Origin: Dioscorea cayenensis subsp. rotundata
Taxonomy: Eukaryota > Streptophyta > Magnoliopsida > Dioscoreales > Dioscoreaceae
Assembly (NCBI RefSeq): GCF_009730915.1
Contig: NC_052475.1
Coordinates: 31,805,016-31,869,015, forward strand
Reading direction: 5' to 3'
Length of the DNA: 64,000 nt
The notes beneath the pieces are model-generated. The model was not told where the DNA came from and did no database searches. It saw only the letters and a list, made by a program, of their open reading frames with translations. Every line of letters begins with the position of its first letter. Positions within the stretch are counted from its first letter, which is position 1. A program made the position numbers and the translations under genes. Of this stretch, positions 40,611 through 54,603 are shown piece by piece.

Positions 40611-43600
40611 CTAAAAGAAATCGAAATCGAGATAATTATCCGAACCTTTTTTATCTTTGGCAGAGACAACCTTGTCACTGCTCGATGCTGCGGAAGCCTG
40701 GGGACGATCGAGTTCCACTTGTTTCGGAATTTCTGGAGGACTAGCACAGCGTATCAATGCCCAGTTCACACCCTCAAAGAATACATGTTGCTTTATCTCT
40801 GTTGCTCCGCGCTTATATGCAAGCCGATTTTGAGGCTCTTTCACGAGCAATCCCCGGATAAGGTCCTTGACCGCAAAGCTCACAACCGGAGACTCTGGGA
40901 ACCTCAATGGCTGGCCAACTACATTAAAAAGCGTTGCTCTGTTACCAGACCCCTTGAAAGGAGTCTTACCGAACAAAAGCTCATAGAGAAAGATACCGAA
41001 AGTCCACCAATCAACTGCACTTCCATGGCCGTCACCCTTGATGATCTCGGGGGCCAAGTACTCATGTGTACCAACAAATGACATTGATCGTGCATCTGTC
41101 GGCTCTGCAATGAGTTCAGGCAATGGGCTGACTTGGTTTCCTACTTCGGGTTTTGGCTTCCTTTCCTTCTTGGACTTGGAGGAGAAAATGCGAGGGGAGA
41201 AGCAAGTGGTAGGTACAACACATGATGGTTGAATGCATGATGGCTGAATGCAAGCAGGTTGAGCACAATAGACTGGATTACTTCTCCGGAGTGGATCAGA
41301 GTCTAAGCTGGAGGACTTGATCAATGTCGGGCTGACTGCACAGCGGAGGGAAAGGTCGAAATCAGAGAGCATGATGTGCCCGTCTTCTCGAACAAGGACA
41401 TTCTCCGGCTTGAGATCTCGATAGATGATGCCAAGCATGTGTAGATACTCCATCGCAAGTAGGACCTCTGCTACATAGAACCTGTGTTAATGAAAAAGCA
41501 CTGATTAAGTACTTGAGCCACATAACCTCGTTTTTACCGGTAAAACAAAAACAGAGACTGGTCTACTCAGATCTTCATCAACGTCAATAAGTTCCTAAAG
41601 TCAATGATATGACAGATATCTGGTAATACATCTCATATTATCTGCAAGATACTTAAAATAGCAGTATGAAGACAAAGCCTAATTGATTGTACTAGTGAAA
41701 GAAAAACAAAAGTTCATAGCAAGCCAATTATCAGGAAAGGACGGGCACATACGGCGGCCACACACACCACCACAAGTTCATTTGTGCACCAATCCAAAGT
41801 CAGAGAGTGCATTGATTCTGTAGACAAGAAAGTTCAAAGAGAGACATTGTTCTACATTTGATTCACTCAGTGTTCAATATTTAAGTTAGTTCTTCATATT
41901 CTGGCATTCATGTACTTTGATGAAGCAAAGACAACATAATCACATGATTTGCCGAACTTCACTCACTCAAAAACATTTTCAAACCAAACATAAATTTCAT
42001 ATTCAGAAAACGTGCTCAGAATCATCGCCAATAGGATATGCCCAAACTTTAGCCAGCCCGGGATAATTTCCAAAGATTGCTAATGGCAAACACCAAAGAA
42101 ACTGGACCACCACTCTTTAACATAATGGTGGTCCATTTTATGATGATAGTTCAGAATTCAGATTAGTGATTAAAGGAGACTTTGACATGTTCTCACAACT
42201 CACAACTGCCTCAACTAGTCCAAAGCATCTACTTTTTAGTTTTTGCACAGAGATAATTTGGCATCATGTGATCTAACCATACATGGTACAAATACATGGG
42301 GTTGCTAAGGTCGTACACCACTAAGAGATAACTCAAACCAAATTAGTAATCCATGTATGTTGAAAAAGACAGTGTGGTAAATGATATAGGTTAAACTATG
42401 ATAATTGACGATGACAGTTTAAATGGTGTCTTATTTTCTTACAAACCATACAAAGTAATTCTCAGTTTTTTTATTTTTTTATTTTGTTTATTTCAATGAT
42501 TCAATATTCACTCATTTTCCTTGAGAGAAGTGCATTGGATTATTTTGAGCGAACTAAAGATCGGAAAAAATGAAACTTCTGGTGTCTAGCAATCTCTCTT
42601 ATGAAATAATAATAGAGAAAACATCCTAAACTGTGTTTAGAACAATTTCACAAAACCAATAATGGCCGTGTATGCATTCTTGTAATGCAGATTGCAGAGT
42701 ATTTCACAATTAAGTTTGTTCACTAAATAGCATACCATATTTTCACAAAATATCCACTGATGCTCAAAGCAAAATATGATTAAATCAAGCATAAAGAATC
42801 CAGACAAGTGATGAACGCAATACTACAAGTAAATTAAAGAAAGGATTGCATATAGATACATACTTCACAGCTTGTTCTGAAAAATGCTTCCCAGGTTGTC
42901 TCTGCCGAAGTGTGTGAAGATCTCCTCCCGGGCAGAACTCCATCACCAAACACGAAAACTTTTCAGTCTCAAAGTGAGTGTATAATGTTGGGAAGGAATG
43001 GATGATCAAGGGATTGCAATATTTCTCTCTCAGTCTGAGCTCTGAGCAGTTTTTTCCGACTCGCTAGAGAATTTTTGTCCATAACTTTCATTGCAAAGTA
43101 ACATCTAGTCCCACTCAACTCCGACAAATACACACTACCAATATCACCACATCCCAACCTCTTGAGCAGTCTGAAATGGTTCAAACCCAGAATCCCGTCC
43201 TTATTTCGAATCACTCGAATTGCTTCCCATCTTAAATCATTTCCTTTATGTGGCTTGCTAGCGCTGCTGCTTAAACTGCTGCAGGTGCTTTCATCACTGA
43301 CATCACTGCTTGTACTAGCCCTGCACATACTATTACCCCGCTCAACGCAATCAGCCCGATCATTAATCTTACCACTTCCGCTTGTCTTGGTCAATCCACT
43401 AGTCCCATTACTAGCCTTGGCCGAAGCAGAGTTATCCGTCACTGCAGCTTCATCAGAATTCTGCTTTCCCTGGTCTCTGTTGCCTTTCACAATCGGTGAA
43501 ACCAAGTTGTCAGACTCTGAAGAATGGATAGCCTTCAAAGGCATCTTATCCGTCGGTTTTTGTCCCTCCAAAACTTCATAAACACCATTGATTGAAGCAT

Positions 43601-43751
43601 GTGGACTCACAGATTTCGGCGATCTTCTCATGTTAGTAGTGTCTAATTTTGCATGCTTAGGAATCTGCAAAGGTGGAGGCTTATGAGCCCTTGCATCGAC
43701 TTTATGGTTGCTAGCTACCTTGGATTGATGCTCAGAACAAGCCTTAGACAT
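40611..43751 (-). CDS. D6PKL: AGC-VIII serine/threonine kinase, D6PK-like
   Basis: Two coding exons (minus), 42864-43751 and 40611-41481, giving about 585 residues. The N-terminal ~190 residues are low-complexity and Ser-rich. The kinase domain follows: P-loop [11 protein letters not shown], catalytic Lys in [18 protein letters not shown], and the plant AGC-VIII hallmark SDFDLS in place of DFG. A long insertion before the activation segment carries [11 protein letters not shown] and [11 protein letters not shown] (membrane-association region in D6PK), then [14 protein letters not shown]. The C terminus ends NYLDFDFF, a PDK1-docking-like tail. D6PK-type kinases phosphorylate PIN auxin exporters at the plasma membrane; that role is inferred. 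The exon 1 frame breaks after DHPFLP: one base too many near 42993-42994, and its removal gives [13 protein letters not shown] and a total length divisible by three. This is a probable assembly insertion. Confidence 0.93.
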
Positions 43752-44790
43752 GACTATCTTTGAAGCAATTGATCTTAGAACTGATCAATAAATTCACCAA
43801 GCAAGCCTAACCCATTACTTGTTCCACACTTTGAAGTGCAGCGAAGACAATCCTGTCACATTGATATCATCAAAGGTCACTTTCTCCATTGACAAAGGAT
43901 CGAGCCAAGGGTCTCTCTGTCAACAAATAAGGAAGAAAGGATGGCATAAGTCATATCATATGACAATTTGAACAAGCATACGGAGGGGAATTTCTGGTAA
44001 TATCATCGAAGCCAACCATGACAGAATAAAAAAGAAAATCAATACACCCTAGAAACAAATATCATCACAAAAGTCAGAGAAGTCCTACAGCCAAATTCGG
44101 AGATATGTTCAGATCTCAAAAGAAATTAAAATTGTGAGAAAGCAAAGACAAATAATAGAATTTTTTTTTTCCTTAACAATCTTTGCTTATATTGTGCAAG
44201 AACAAGAAGAAAAGATGAAGATCAGATATACATCAAACAAATCAAGATCAAACCTTTAAGCAGCCAAGAGAAAGATATACCAAAATCCACTCAGAAATGC
44301 AGCATCTTTATAGCAAAAACCCTCAGATTCAACAAATGAAAAGCACATCAAATCAACCATCAAACATCAGCAATGAAAAATCCAATCAGTAAACCCCAAA
44401 TCAAGGACATAAGATCACACCAACCACATCAAAATCCAACCATTCCACAACAAACAGCAACAAAAATCCAATCTCTGCTAAAAAAGAAAAGACCTTTGCA
44501 TCAACAATGAAACAATCCTAAAAGACACTATTAATTGCAATTCCCAAGAGATCCCCAACCGCTACCCATCAAAATCCTTCCATAGATGCAGAAAAAGAAG
44601 CAAAAAGGGGCAGCAAAAGATCAAAATGGAGGAAAAGATGCAGAAAAGAGCATCATCAATGACCCAAAAAGGTACCTTGATGCCAAAGATCGCAGCTTTA
44701 ATGATGAAATTCACAAGAAGGTGGAGATCTCTAATCCTCACATCTCATCTCCCTTCTCACCCTCCCCACAAATAACAAACAGTGAGAAGG
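43752..44790 (-). other. Kinase leader with a 5' UTR intron
   Basis: A minus-strand donor-like CAAG|GTACC at 44672 and an acceptor TTGACAG|AGAG at about 43918 predict a ~750-base leader intron. D6PK relatives commonly have leader introns. No conserved protein in the region; the plus-strand frame at 44586-44804 is lysine-rich low complexity. Confidence 0.45.
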
Positions 44791-44798
44791 TAAAGAGA

Positions 44799-44816
44799 AT
44801 ATAAAGCTATAAATAA
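44799..44816 (-). promoter_or_regulatory. Candidate TATA region of the kinase gene
   Basis: On the minus strand it reads TTTATTTATAGCTTTATA, about 30 bases above a leader-like CT-rich sequence (TTCTCACTG...). Confidence 0.35.
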
Positions 44817-45535
44817 AAATTATATTTTTTTTTAAAGAGAAAATTAATATTTTTTTAAAAAAAGGCAAGTATTGAAAGTGATGAAGGTGTTTTGTATGCG
44901 CAATTAATCCAATCCAAAATAAAGATTTATTTACTTTTTCAATTAAATTATTTTTGTACTTTTTTTTTTAGTCGTGACCACAATTTCTTCTTTTTCCCCC
45001 TTTAAAAAAGGTGCAAATTAAATTAATTAAAAATAAATAAATAATAGTAACTTTCTTCCCCTTAAAACTTGGTGTACTTTCCAACAAGGTCATCCTTTGA
45101 CTGCTTGTCTTCTTGGAAAACAACAAATTTGGAGTGATTGGTAATTTGGTGGAAGTTAAAGGGCAAAGAGGGATTTTCACCCTTCAAGTAATTATGTTGT
45201 CAATTATTAGGAACATTGGTAAATTAATAAAATTTTAACTTTTTTTTAGGGTTTAATTAACAACCATCACACATTTTAACCTGTTTTCTCTTTTTTAATA
45301 TTTATTTAACGTGGGTCAATTTTATTTTATTTTTATTGTCGTAAATATATTTGTGATAATAGTAAAGTAAATTTCATTAATTTCATATATTTTTGTTAAA
45401 CCAATCTTCAAGATCCAAATGTCGCCGGGAGAGGCTACGAGAAACTATCAACTAAAATTAATATTATGTATATATATTTCAATGTTAATGATACAATAAC
45501 AAAATTAATTTATTTAACAATGTTTTCAAAAATAC

Positions 45536-45538
<3 letters not shown>

Positions 45539-45587
<49 letters not shown>
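45539..45587. repeat. (AT)n microsatellite
   Basis: About 24 uninterrupted AT units. Confidence 0.95.
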
Positions 45588-45590
<3 letters not shown>

Positions 45591-45681
45591 TGCATTAACA
45601 AGTCAACCCCAAAAATATGAGATTAACAAAATATCAATTTATTAATTATATGGTAATATTTTATCTTTAATCGGAATAACT

Positions 45682-45795
45682 TATGTTTCAAAGCCTAGCT
45701 AGGTTTTGAATTTAATAAAAAATCATAAATATTCTTTTTATGTTTCAAAGCCTAGCTAGGTTTTAAATTTAATAAAAAATCATAAATATTCTCTT
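45682..45795. repeat. 57-bp tandem duplication
   Basis: Copies begin at 45682 and 45739 with TATGTTTCAAAGCCTAGCTA and differ at very few positions (GGTTTTGAA against GGTTTTAAA). Confidence 0.95.
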
Positions 45796-48700
45796 TTAAC
45801 ATAATTACTAATTCAATCTATTTGTGGTTTTACTTTATATGATTTAAAGTTTGAAACGGTCTCCTCAATAAATACACATATATTTTATTTAAAAAATTTG
45901 ACATTAATAGGCCAAAATAATATTTGAAATTATAAAAAATTATGAGTATAAAAAACACATGTTCATTAACATGGTTTTTTTTTTTGTTTTGAGAGATCAT
46001 GAACAAAACAAAGCACACATATAACAAATATCAATAGTAAATGTTCTTGGTCATAATTATGCCTAAAATTAAAAAGAAAATCTACAATTAAAATAATTAA
46101 TATATATATATATATAACCAATAACCTATAACCGTATGATCTACACTTTCTCACATTTATCAAAAACTCCAAAAAAAGAAAAAAAAAATTGGGCATCCTG
46201 ATCAAAGTGCAATATGCGCAGTAAATTCTTCAACTTTTTCCACTACCAACAAATCATTGGATTTCAAAATCATATAAATTTTTTATTAATTTAATTAAAT
46301 ATATTTTCAAGTATTTGTTACATTTTTGAGTTTTTTTTTACTTATTTATTTAAAAATTTTGTGCAACATTATATAATATTTTTTTTAAATTACTTTTTAT
46401 ATTTAATGTATTTTTATAATTTATAATAAATTATAGTATCCAGCTATATATTTTTAAAAGCATCTTTTGAAATAAAAAGTAATATTAAAAAGTTAATATA
46501 ATTTTTATAAATTTTAGGTTATCAACTAACTTCAATCAACTTTTCTTAAATCATATAAATTAGATAAAATTGACAATTAAAAAAGGGGATAAATACTATT
46601 TGAACATTATAATAAACTTCACATCACCCTCACTTGCCGGCCCAACATAGATATGATCTCCGCCGAGGCTTGGCTAGCTTGCTTGATGCGGGAAGAGCCT
46701 CAAACTTTAATGAGACTACCAAATGTTGATTAGTGAAAATGAAATAAATAAATAAATAAATAAAATAAGAAGTATTGAGGGAGTTGCAATTCATTTTCCC
46801 AAAAATACAAAGATAAGATGTAATAGATATGGTTGGTAGTGTTCATTTGTGTTTGTGTGCAGGTTCAGCTCCCTTTCTTTCTTTTCCAATTGTGTTGTGC
46901 AGTAGTACATTAGAAACTGCATGCTTTGTCCATCAATGCCCAAATGGTCCCTACTTTTAATTGTTTGTACATAAAATAAACAATGATGAATATATACATT
47001 AATACATATTTGATGTCTTGGCCAAGAAGTGATGAACACAAAACAGAGCTATTATGTCTGAATAAATAATTTGTCAAACATCATTTTTAAAAATATATAT
47101 ATCTTTAATGAAAATAAATTTCATTATTCTGATTAATTTCATATGGTTGTTTGTTTATTTTTGGATTTAGGATTAAAACCATTGGTAAGGGATGCTTATA
47201 AAATTTAATCACATGTATGGTTAAAATAAACATTACTTTACTTTTAAAGGCAAAAATAAATAATTATTTAAATTTTATAAACGTTAATTAATGGCTTTAA
47301 TTCTAGAATTCATTCGTCATTGTTGTTTAAAATCAAACAAGTGGCAAAATTTTGGAAATACAAGACCTATGTCTTTAAAATAATATGCATTGTCACTTTC
47401 TCCACTTAAATATTTTTAACTTAAAAAAAAAAAATCAAAATGCAGGTACTAATGCTCAAACATGACACTCCACAAGAAAAGAACACTGAAGAGCTAGTTA
47501 ATTAAATTGCCTGCTCAATGGTGGAGCCTTTGTGATGTAGAATATAAGAAACAATCAAAATAGAAAATTGTTAAAAATAACAATTAACAGCCAATTATGG
47601 AATCCCCTATGCAATATATATATATATATATATAGATAGATAGATATTTAACCTCTTCCATCCCAAATTGGGATGATTAATGATCCATTTAAGTCTTTAG
47701 GAAATTTTGGCAATTGTTACACTTCAAGTAATATATGGACTTGCTTGGCTTGAAGTAGAAACCATTTGCAGGCCAATTAAATATAAACAAACAGATAAAG
47801 TTAAAAGCAGAGGGAGAAAAAAAAATAAAATAAAATATATATATATATATCAATCATGGACAAGATGAGTCAGAATCCAAAAGGGAGCAGCAAAAATGAA
47901 GGCCTAGTTGGGGGGACAAATCTAATCAAAATTCTATTGAAGATTGGGGTGTGTTAAGTCATTTCTCCATGTGGAGTAGCTATCAAAGGCAATGTACTCA
48001 AAAGACTAAGACTCTCTCAATGGGATGGAAGACCCCTCAACAGCCTCCATTCCTTTCATTTCCCCCACTTCAATCTCACAAGCTTGACCCTACCCTACAC
48101 ACAATCCCAGTTTTAAAACCACTAAAAATTAAAAAAGAGTTCAAGTCACAGCTCTCTCTCAATCCTTGTCACTAATAATATTCATAATAATATTTCCAAT
48201 CATACATATGCCTCATGCGTGTGTTTAAAATGTACTAGTGAGTGTAGTTCTGGTCTAAAATTTCGGCTAATGTGGCTCATGTATAATCACATCAACTGCA
48301 GCGTTTGACAACTATGACTTATAACTAACAAAATTATCCATCTGTTCTAGTGCCAAATATATACTACATAGGCTTGCATTATAATAACTCTTATTTAACT
48401 TTAAACTGCATCAATGATATAGATAAAGCCAGTTTCTTGACTTTTCAGGGATATATCCAAGAATTCATGTGAAGTCTACTTGGGAGTTTGCTAATTTGCC
48501 AAGATGTTAGCTTGAGGTTTAGGATTTAGGCATTGTAATAACATTAAAAAAAAAAAAAACAGTCTTAGGTCCATTATTTAAAAAAGAAAGTTCTAAATTG
48601 GCAACACAATATGTTGCACCTGAGTCTCTTATGTGAATTATTCATTTAAAAAAAAAACCGAGATCAAACCCCAAAACTCATATAAAATGAGGACACATAT

Positions 48701-49661
48701 ATTAAGATATCAACTCCACACCTGTGCACGTCCCTAACTACTCTCAAAATTACAAGTTACACCTATTTGTTAAAAAAAAAAAAATATTACAAGTTATTCC
48801 AATGCAAGCCTATTCATGGGAATGACAAAATTACACTTGGATGTGATTAACCTTGCTCTAAAAATATATGCAAATCAAACCATTGCAATGATATCTCCAT
48901 GCAAGGCACAATGTATGTGAAAAAGATAAGCCTATAGTATTATATATTGAAGGGCACTAAGACTGCGGTACAAGACATATCATGCCAACCTGGTCCACAG
49001 ACGACAACTCTAGGTCCACAAAGCATCTTTCAGATACTAGGTCGGAAATAGGCTTGTCAGCAACACTACTCCAAAGTGAAGTTATTATGCCAATATTTAT
49101 TTACAGCAAGTGCTCCTAAAACAAGGGCCTAACTCAAAATTCTAGAATGCCTAACGTCCAAAGCTTTGAAACTGAAATCCAACCAACCCATGCCCCATCA
49201 GAAGCTCCGGGAAGAGTAATAAGAGAAGGAAAAAACCCCTAATGGCAACAATATACATGGGAGCATAAGCTGCAAGCACATGCAGGACCCTTATTGGTAG
49301 GGTACTACCATCCACAATGTAATAATCCAAAGGACTGGCATAAACTAAATGTCATGTCTTTGTGTTACCAGTGGGAACATGTGCACCGCACATGATGGAA
49401 GATGGTAGGTATGGGAGCATCCCCCTGAGATTTGAGCCTCCTGCTTCAAGTTTTTGTGGCTCATCATGGACTCTCTCTCTCTCTCTCTCTCCCCGTGTGG
49501 ATGGCATCAGAAGAACAATGGTCCTGTAATGACAATGAATCAATTATTCAACGCACATATCATTCCAATGCCAGTGATGTTGAAAATAATGCAACAGGGC
49601 TCATCAAACTGCAAAGAAATTAAGGTTCAGAACAGACGCAGGCTTTTCAAAGGGATACTGC

Positions 49662-49691
49662 ATAATAATAATAATAATAATAATAATAATA
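49662..49691. repeat. (AAT)n microsatellite
   Basis: About ten AAT units, just downstream of the RPAC1 stop in transcript orientation. Confidence 0.9.
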
Positions 49692-49824
49692 TATAACAAC
49701 TGGGTTTTTTCCAAGTGGTCTAAGAGTGTTCTTGACTATTTGCTATTTTGCATGTGGACAAGATGTAAACAATCAAGTAGCACCGCAACAATTTTTTTTT
49801 CTTTTTTCCCCCTTGTTGTTCCTG

Positions 49825-52800
49825 CTAAGATAGTTCACAGATCACTCTGTCGCATTTCTCTTCTAAGATCTTCACAGCATCTGTAAATAGCACCTCTGGA
49901 GGTATAGCTCCAGCTGATTCAATTTTAACTGCAACAATAAATCAGGAATATGAAAAATTAACAACATATCGCTGGAAAAAGAAATTGTAACTAGACACTA
50001 GAAGCAACTTCATTCAAGTCCAAGAATGCACAAACATAAGCGACTTTCAAGATAAGAGCAAGCCAAACAAAAGGCAGGTCGATTTTGAGATTTCCAAAGA
50101 GAATGTATATCGTAAAAGAACCATAAGCAGGATGGTTGGTTCTCCTGTTATATTCATAAGAATTCTGGATAATTTCGTATGGTTATGCAGCATTTATGAA
50201 TACAAAGATACATAAATATGAAGGATGATATCTTCTCCTCAGACCTAAGACACAAAATCTATCACAAGCATTGAGTACTCATAGGGATGTCATATTTTTT
50301 TTTCCATTAAAATCTTATAAAATGTTTGTCTTTTGCCTCGCTCTTCCCTTTGCTCCAAAAGCAAATGGGTATACAGCTTGCAAACTTTTCCCCTTCACCT
50401 GAAGGTGTTTTTTTCCTCAAGATTCGTGTATTGCATGTGCCTACTTGCAAAGACCAGTCCTTGGCCAGATACAACCATACAGATCATTTTGTCATATTAA
50501 TTTGAATGTTTTGGCACTACCAGACATGATCTAACATTTGACAACAAAAACTTCAATAACTCTGTTGTCAACTTTTCCCCCTTTCTAATCTCAGTTCAAC
50601 ATGAAATATACTTGCACAGTTTTCCTGCTCCAAATTACATGATTCGTAGCAGGAAGTTTAGAGATTGTTATTGCCCACAGTTGATCTCAATCTGAAGAGA
50701 GATTTTTTTCCAATGTTTGCTAAATACTAGGCTGTTTGCATGGAGAATAAACATTTGGCATAGAATACCAACTCTACAAAATTAAGTATGCATACTCATC
50801 AAAAAAGGCGCAGTACTTACATATGAAGTGATCTTTAGCGCGCCTTAGTTCTACTTGTGGCTCATTGACACCCCGAATGCATTCTCTACACAATGTACAG
50901 GCCCGTGGATTGGCCACTACTGCCTTTTTCTCGCCTGCTCAGAAGGACAAAAAAGACAAAACACTTAGTAAAGGCAAATTTAAATGAGAATACATTGAAA
51001 GCCAGATTCAAGACCCACTTCAAATGAGGTACTGCATAGAATAGATAACAGAGAAAAGAAGTACAAATGTTAAAAGGGAACCCAAAGTGATATAATCAAC
51101 ATGCATGGTAGCCCATAAGTTTACAGTAAAATTTTACCCAATATAGGACATGCTTGGTAGACAACCTCGTTAAGTCATGTGCTAAATCTACCACATTCAA
51201 GAAATTGCACAGCCAAAAGGCAATTTACAAGAGCTTTGACATGAGGCACCATTCCATTTGGCACAGTCAATAGGCAACTTACAAGAGTTTAGATATGAGG
51301 TCTCATTCCATTTCAGCAGGCAATTTACAAGAGTTGAGATAGGAGGTCTAAGGTCCCATTCCATCTTCAACATTCAGTAGGCAATTTGCATTTTACAAGA
51401 GTTTAGACACAAGGTCTAATTCCATTTTCAACATTCAGTAGCCAACTAACGGGAGTTACAAGATGAGGTCCCATTCCCTAGTTAAAAATATTTTGGACAT
51501 ATAGTCTAAAATAAAAGTTGCCTAATATGAATTGTCAAATATGATTTCTACAAGCCTTAGATCTTCCATATAACCCTTGGTCAACTTTTACTAATTGCCC
51601 TGTTCTACAACTAATAGGATGAAATTGTACCCAATTCCAATTTGGCTAAATGTCCAAAAGAAACATTCAGCGTTGGCGTTCATCATCTGTGCATGCGCCA
51701 TGTTCTCAGAATAAAAAACAATCTCCAAGTTAGACTGATTTATTACAGCAACTAACTTGGATAAATGAATCTAAAAAACTAACTGCTTCTAGCTCTAGCT
51801 TGAAATCAACCTTACATGATCAAAGAGTCAAGCTTGTCTTCTATCTAACTGTCCTTAACCAATGAGCAGTATTTTTGTTAATTCAGATTTCACATAAGCA
51901 AATTGAATGTAAAGATTATGAACCAATGCAGGAAAACCTTCAGAATAAGAGGAAGATATAGGATTTGAACCTAAATCAGATTTAAGCCCACTATATGAAC
52001 TACTAGCAAGCTCAATAAATAACTCACCCTTAATAAATCATGAAACAGGAAGGAAACTTGAATAAGCAATCATCAGAATGTATCTAACTAGCTAAATCAA
52101 ATCATATTCAATGAAAATTTATTTTGAAAAGTCTTTTTAAAGATATAAAAACAAATTTATAATACGAAGATTAGGAAGGTAGTCAAGTTTCGATTGATGA
52201 ATCATCCTTATTGTATATTCAGATCATTGTTCAACAGAGGTCCTACAAATGATTGAAATATTTATTACTTTCAATAATAGTAAGCTTCAGCAGAATTATA
52301 ACAATGACATTACAGTCAAATGAAGGAAATGAACTGCTACTAGTAACAGAAGGAGCACCAACCCTTGCCGACATCTTCAATATCAAAGACATTAACTGGA
52401 CACTTCTTCACAAGTTTTTCTGCATCCACACCTTTTATTTCTTTCAATAATATAACCTGTCCAATATATTCAAGAAACTATTAACAAGCAACTTGACAGC
52501 ACTCAAACACAGCCAGACAATAGTAACAAAAAATACATCTCACCTCAGGAAGCATCCTATACCATGCTGTTGCTACAGGTGACCATTTGGCATGAACTTT
52601 ACCAATGCCTTTCACAGCATGCGCCTCAAGTTCAATTGCCTACAGAACAAGAAAATTATCTATAGTCTAAGCCTTTGAATGAAGGAAAATTAAAGTTAAA
52701 GTTTATCAAAAAGGAAAGATAATATGTACCTGTCCTGGACCAAGTTTATCAATAATAATATCTTGATGCTTGACACCTAGTGGTTTATTGGCGAATTCAG

Positions 52801-54603
52801 GCATGGAATCTTGACTGCGACTGAATGAGGTATAGGTCCTGGGTTTTGCCGATGGAGTAGGAGATTCCATCTCTAGCTCACTGCCTCCTGGCAACCACTT
52901 CAGTTGATCTGACTTCACTACAATTTGATTAAGGTAAAATCAGACATAAACAAAGAAAAATCAATTAATTAGGATTGCACTAGATGGTAACAGATAGAAA
53001 AAGTAGGAAAATCAAAGATCGAAGTGCCCAATGGTATGCTCATGCTGGACTAAGACTAAAATACAAGAAGTAAATCCCAAAATGAATAAATAAAGTTCTC
53101 TGTGAAGTTGGAGTCGGCAAGAATTAAATCAAAGTATGATACATGGAAAAAAAACTAACTTAAGCTAAATGGACAAATATGATACCTGTAAGACGAGGAC
53201 TGCCTTTTTTACAAGAGACGGCCAATTTAAAAACTATAGTATTCCTTTCATTTGGAGTATCATGTTCTGCAGAGAAAAATAACTAACAATTACTCATAAG
53301 AATGAGATAAATGCAAACATGTTTCACAATTAACTCTAAAACAAGGAAATAACACAGAAGGACTACCTGAAAGGTACTCAAATAGTTTGGGATCAGCATT
53401 AAGAGGAATAAGTCCTAGCCTATGGGCCAGAACCTCATCTGGAATCACTGAAGTGTTGTTAACCATGAGGACGTTCTCAATAGCCATAGTCGGAACCTTG
53501 AGGAGAAAAGGAAAAGACCAGGGCCTCATAAATACATGTCTTAGCAACATTGTTGAATCAAGACCAAAGAAGAAGAGAGCAATTATCACATGAGGCGCAT
53601 TCATTGACTGTTCATCATCCATTTTCTAGAGCATAGATAGTATTCTACATTATCCATTTGTTCTGTTGTTTAGTCAGTGAGCTCCAATACTACCATACCT
53701 CAGCAATGAGAATCCTCCGGAATGCATTAGCCAATGAAGCATCAATGCCAATCATATCAAACTCCATCGTATCCTCTGTTAACTCAATAACCTCAATTTT
53801 GAGATTCTTGCAGAAGCTCTCCAAGGTCACGCTATTATCTACACCCATTAACGCAAAGGCCCCAGAATAATGAAATGGTTCTGTCTTCAAACACAAAATG
53901 CGTTCCCAAGAAAAAAGCACATCAATCCAAATATCACAAAATAACCTTTTGAAACTGAAGTAATAGGAAATACAAGAAAATAATCTGAATGGGAAAACTA
54001 AACTGCAGGATTTAAACAAGATAACCACAAAGCTAACAGAATTACTCTAGAATGGATTTTTATTGCAAATTTCCAACAACAAAATTTGATGCGTTAAGGC
54101 AGTAAACAACAGCCAAAATATTATACAAAAAGCTATTTTGGGGCAAATCATGAATTATGATTAAATCGAGAAACTAAAATCGCCGTTAAACTACTCCCAA
54201 ACATAACATTCAGAAGCAGCAAATTGAAAACAAGAAAACAAAGACAAATAAACAACACAGTAAAGAATTCAGATTGTATAGACACTAACAAACAAAAACA
54301 TAATCGAAGAAAATCTAAAAAGGAATTCAACGCAAGTCTAAAACTTGCTCCTTTAATAATTATTATTATGTTATAAAAACAAACGGCCCAGGACAACAGA
54401 GATCCAATACCAAATCAAAAAAAAAACGATGACAAACACGCAAAGAGGGTCCACAGAGATTAGATCGATGGTGAGAAGTAACATATGCATACATGGATAG
54501 GAGCGTCGGCGTTGCAAACGACACGGGTGCGCTGGACCTCGAGGTGCTCGGGGAGCTTTCCCTTCGGCACGTCCGGCATGTCCAGCGCTGAAACCTTCGG
54601 CAT
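49825..54603 (-). CDS. RPAC1: RNA polymerases I and III subunit RPAC1 (AC40)
   Basis: An alpha-like assembly subunit shared by RNA polymerases I and III; it pairs with RPAC2 (AC19) in the nucleus. Nine exons (minus): 54493-54603, 53699-53884, 53367-53496, 53186-53266, 52730-52917, 52544-52639, 52363-52456, 50821-50934, 49825-49928. The total of 1104 bases gives 367 residues, in line with the family, with all phases closed and no frame problem. Key segments: [31 protein letters not shown] then [20 protein letters not shown] (alpha dimerisation motif), [20 protein letters not shown], and [21 protein letters not shown] Cys cluster, CTLCRECI, is retained. The frame ends [14 protein letters not shown]. 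Intron 7 (50935-52362) contains a degenerate minisatellite. Confidence 0.96.
51217..51478. repeat. Degenerate minisatellite in RPAC1 intron 7
   Basis: About five units of 45-62 bases share GGCAATTTACAAGAGTTTAG, then ATGAGGTC.CATTCCATTT and often TTCAACATTCAGTA. Units differ by indels and substitutions. Confidence 0.85.

Larger units (their letters stand above)
44817..49824. other. Gene-poor AT-rich region
   Basis: No conserved gene recognised. It holds a long (AT)n tract (45539-45587), a 57-bp tandem duplication (45682-45795), further (TA)n tracts near 46100, 47615 and 47840, a (CT)n tract at about 49469-49492 and an (AAT)n run at 49662-49691. The 48900-49560 stretch is less AT-rich and could be transcribed, but I find no protein or known RNA in it. 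Confidence 0.45.

Noticed and set aside
44586-44804. Lys-rich plus-strand frame
   Set aside because: Low complexity, antisense to the kinase leader, no similarity recognised.
51217-51478. CRISPR-like array
   Set aside because: Repeats are degenerate, units vary in length and there are no unique spacers. It is an intronic minisatellite in a plant gene.
53290-53622. Frame starting [12 protein letters not shown] as the RPAC1 start
   Set aside because: Only the part from VPTMAIE onward is conserved. The upstream part is intron, and exons 1 and 2 supply the true N terminus.
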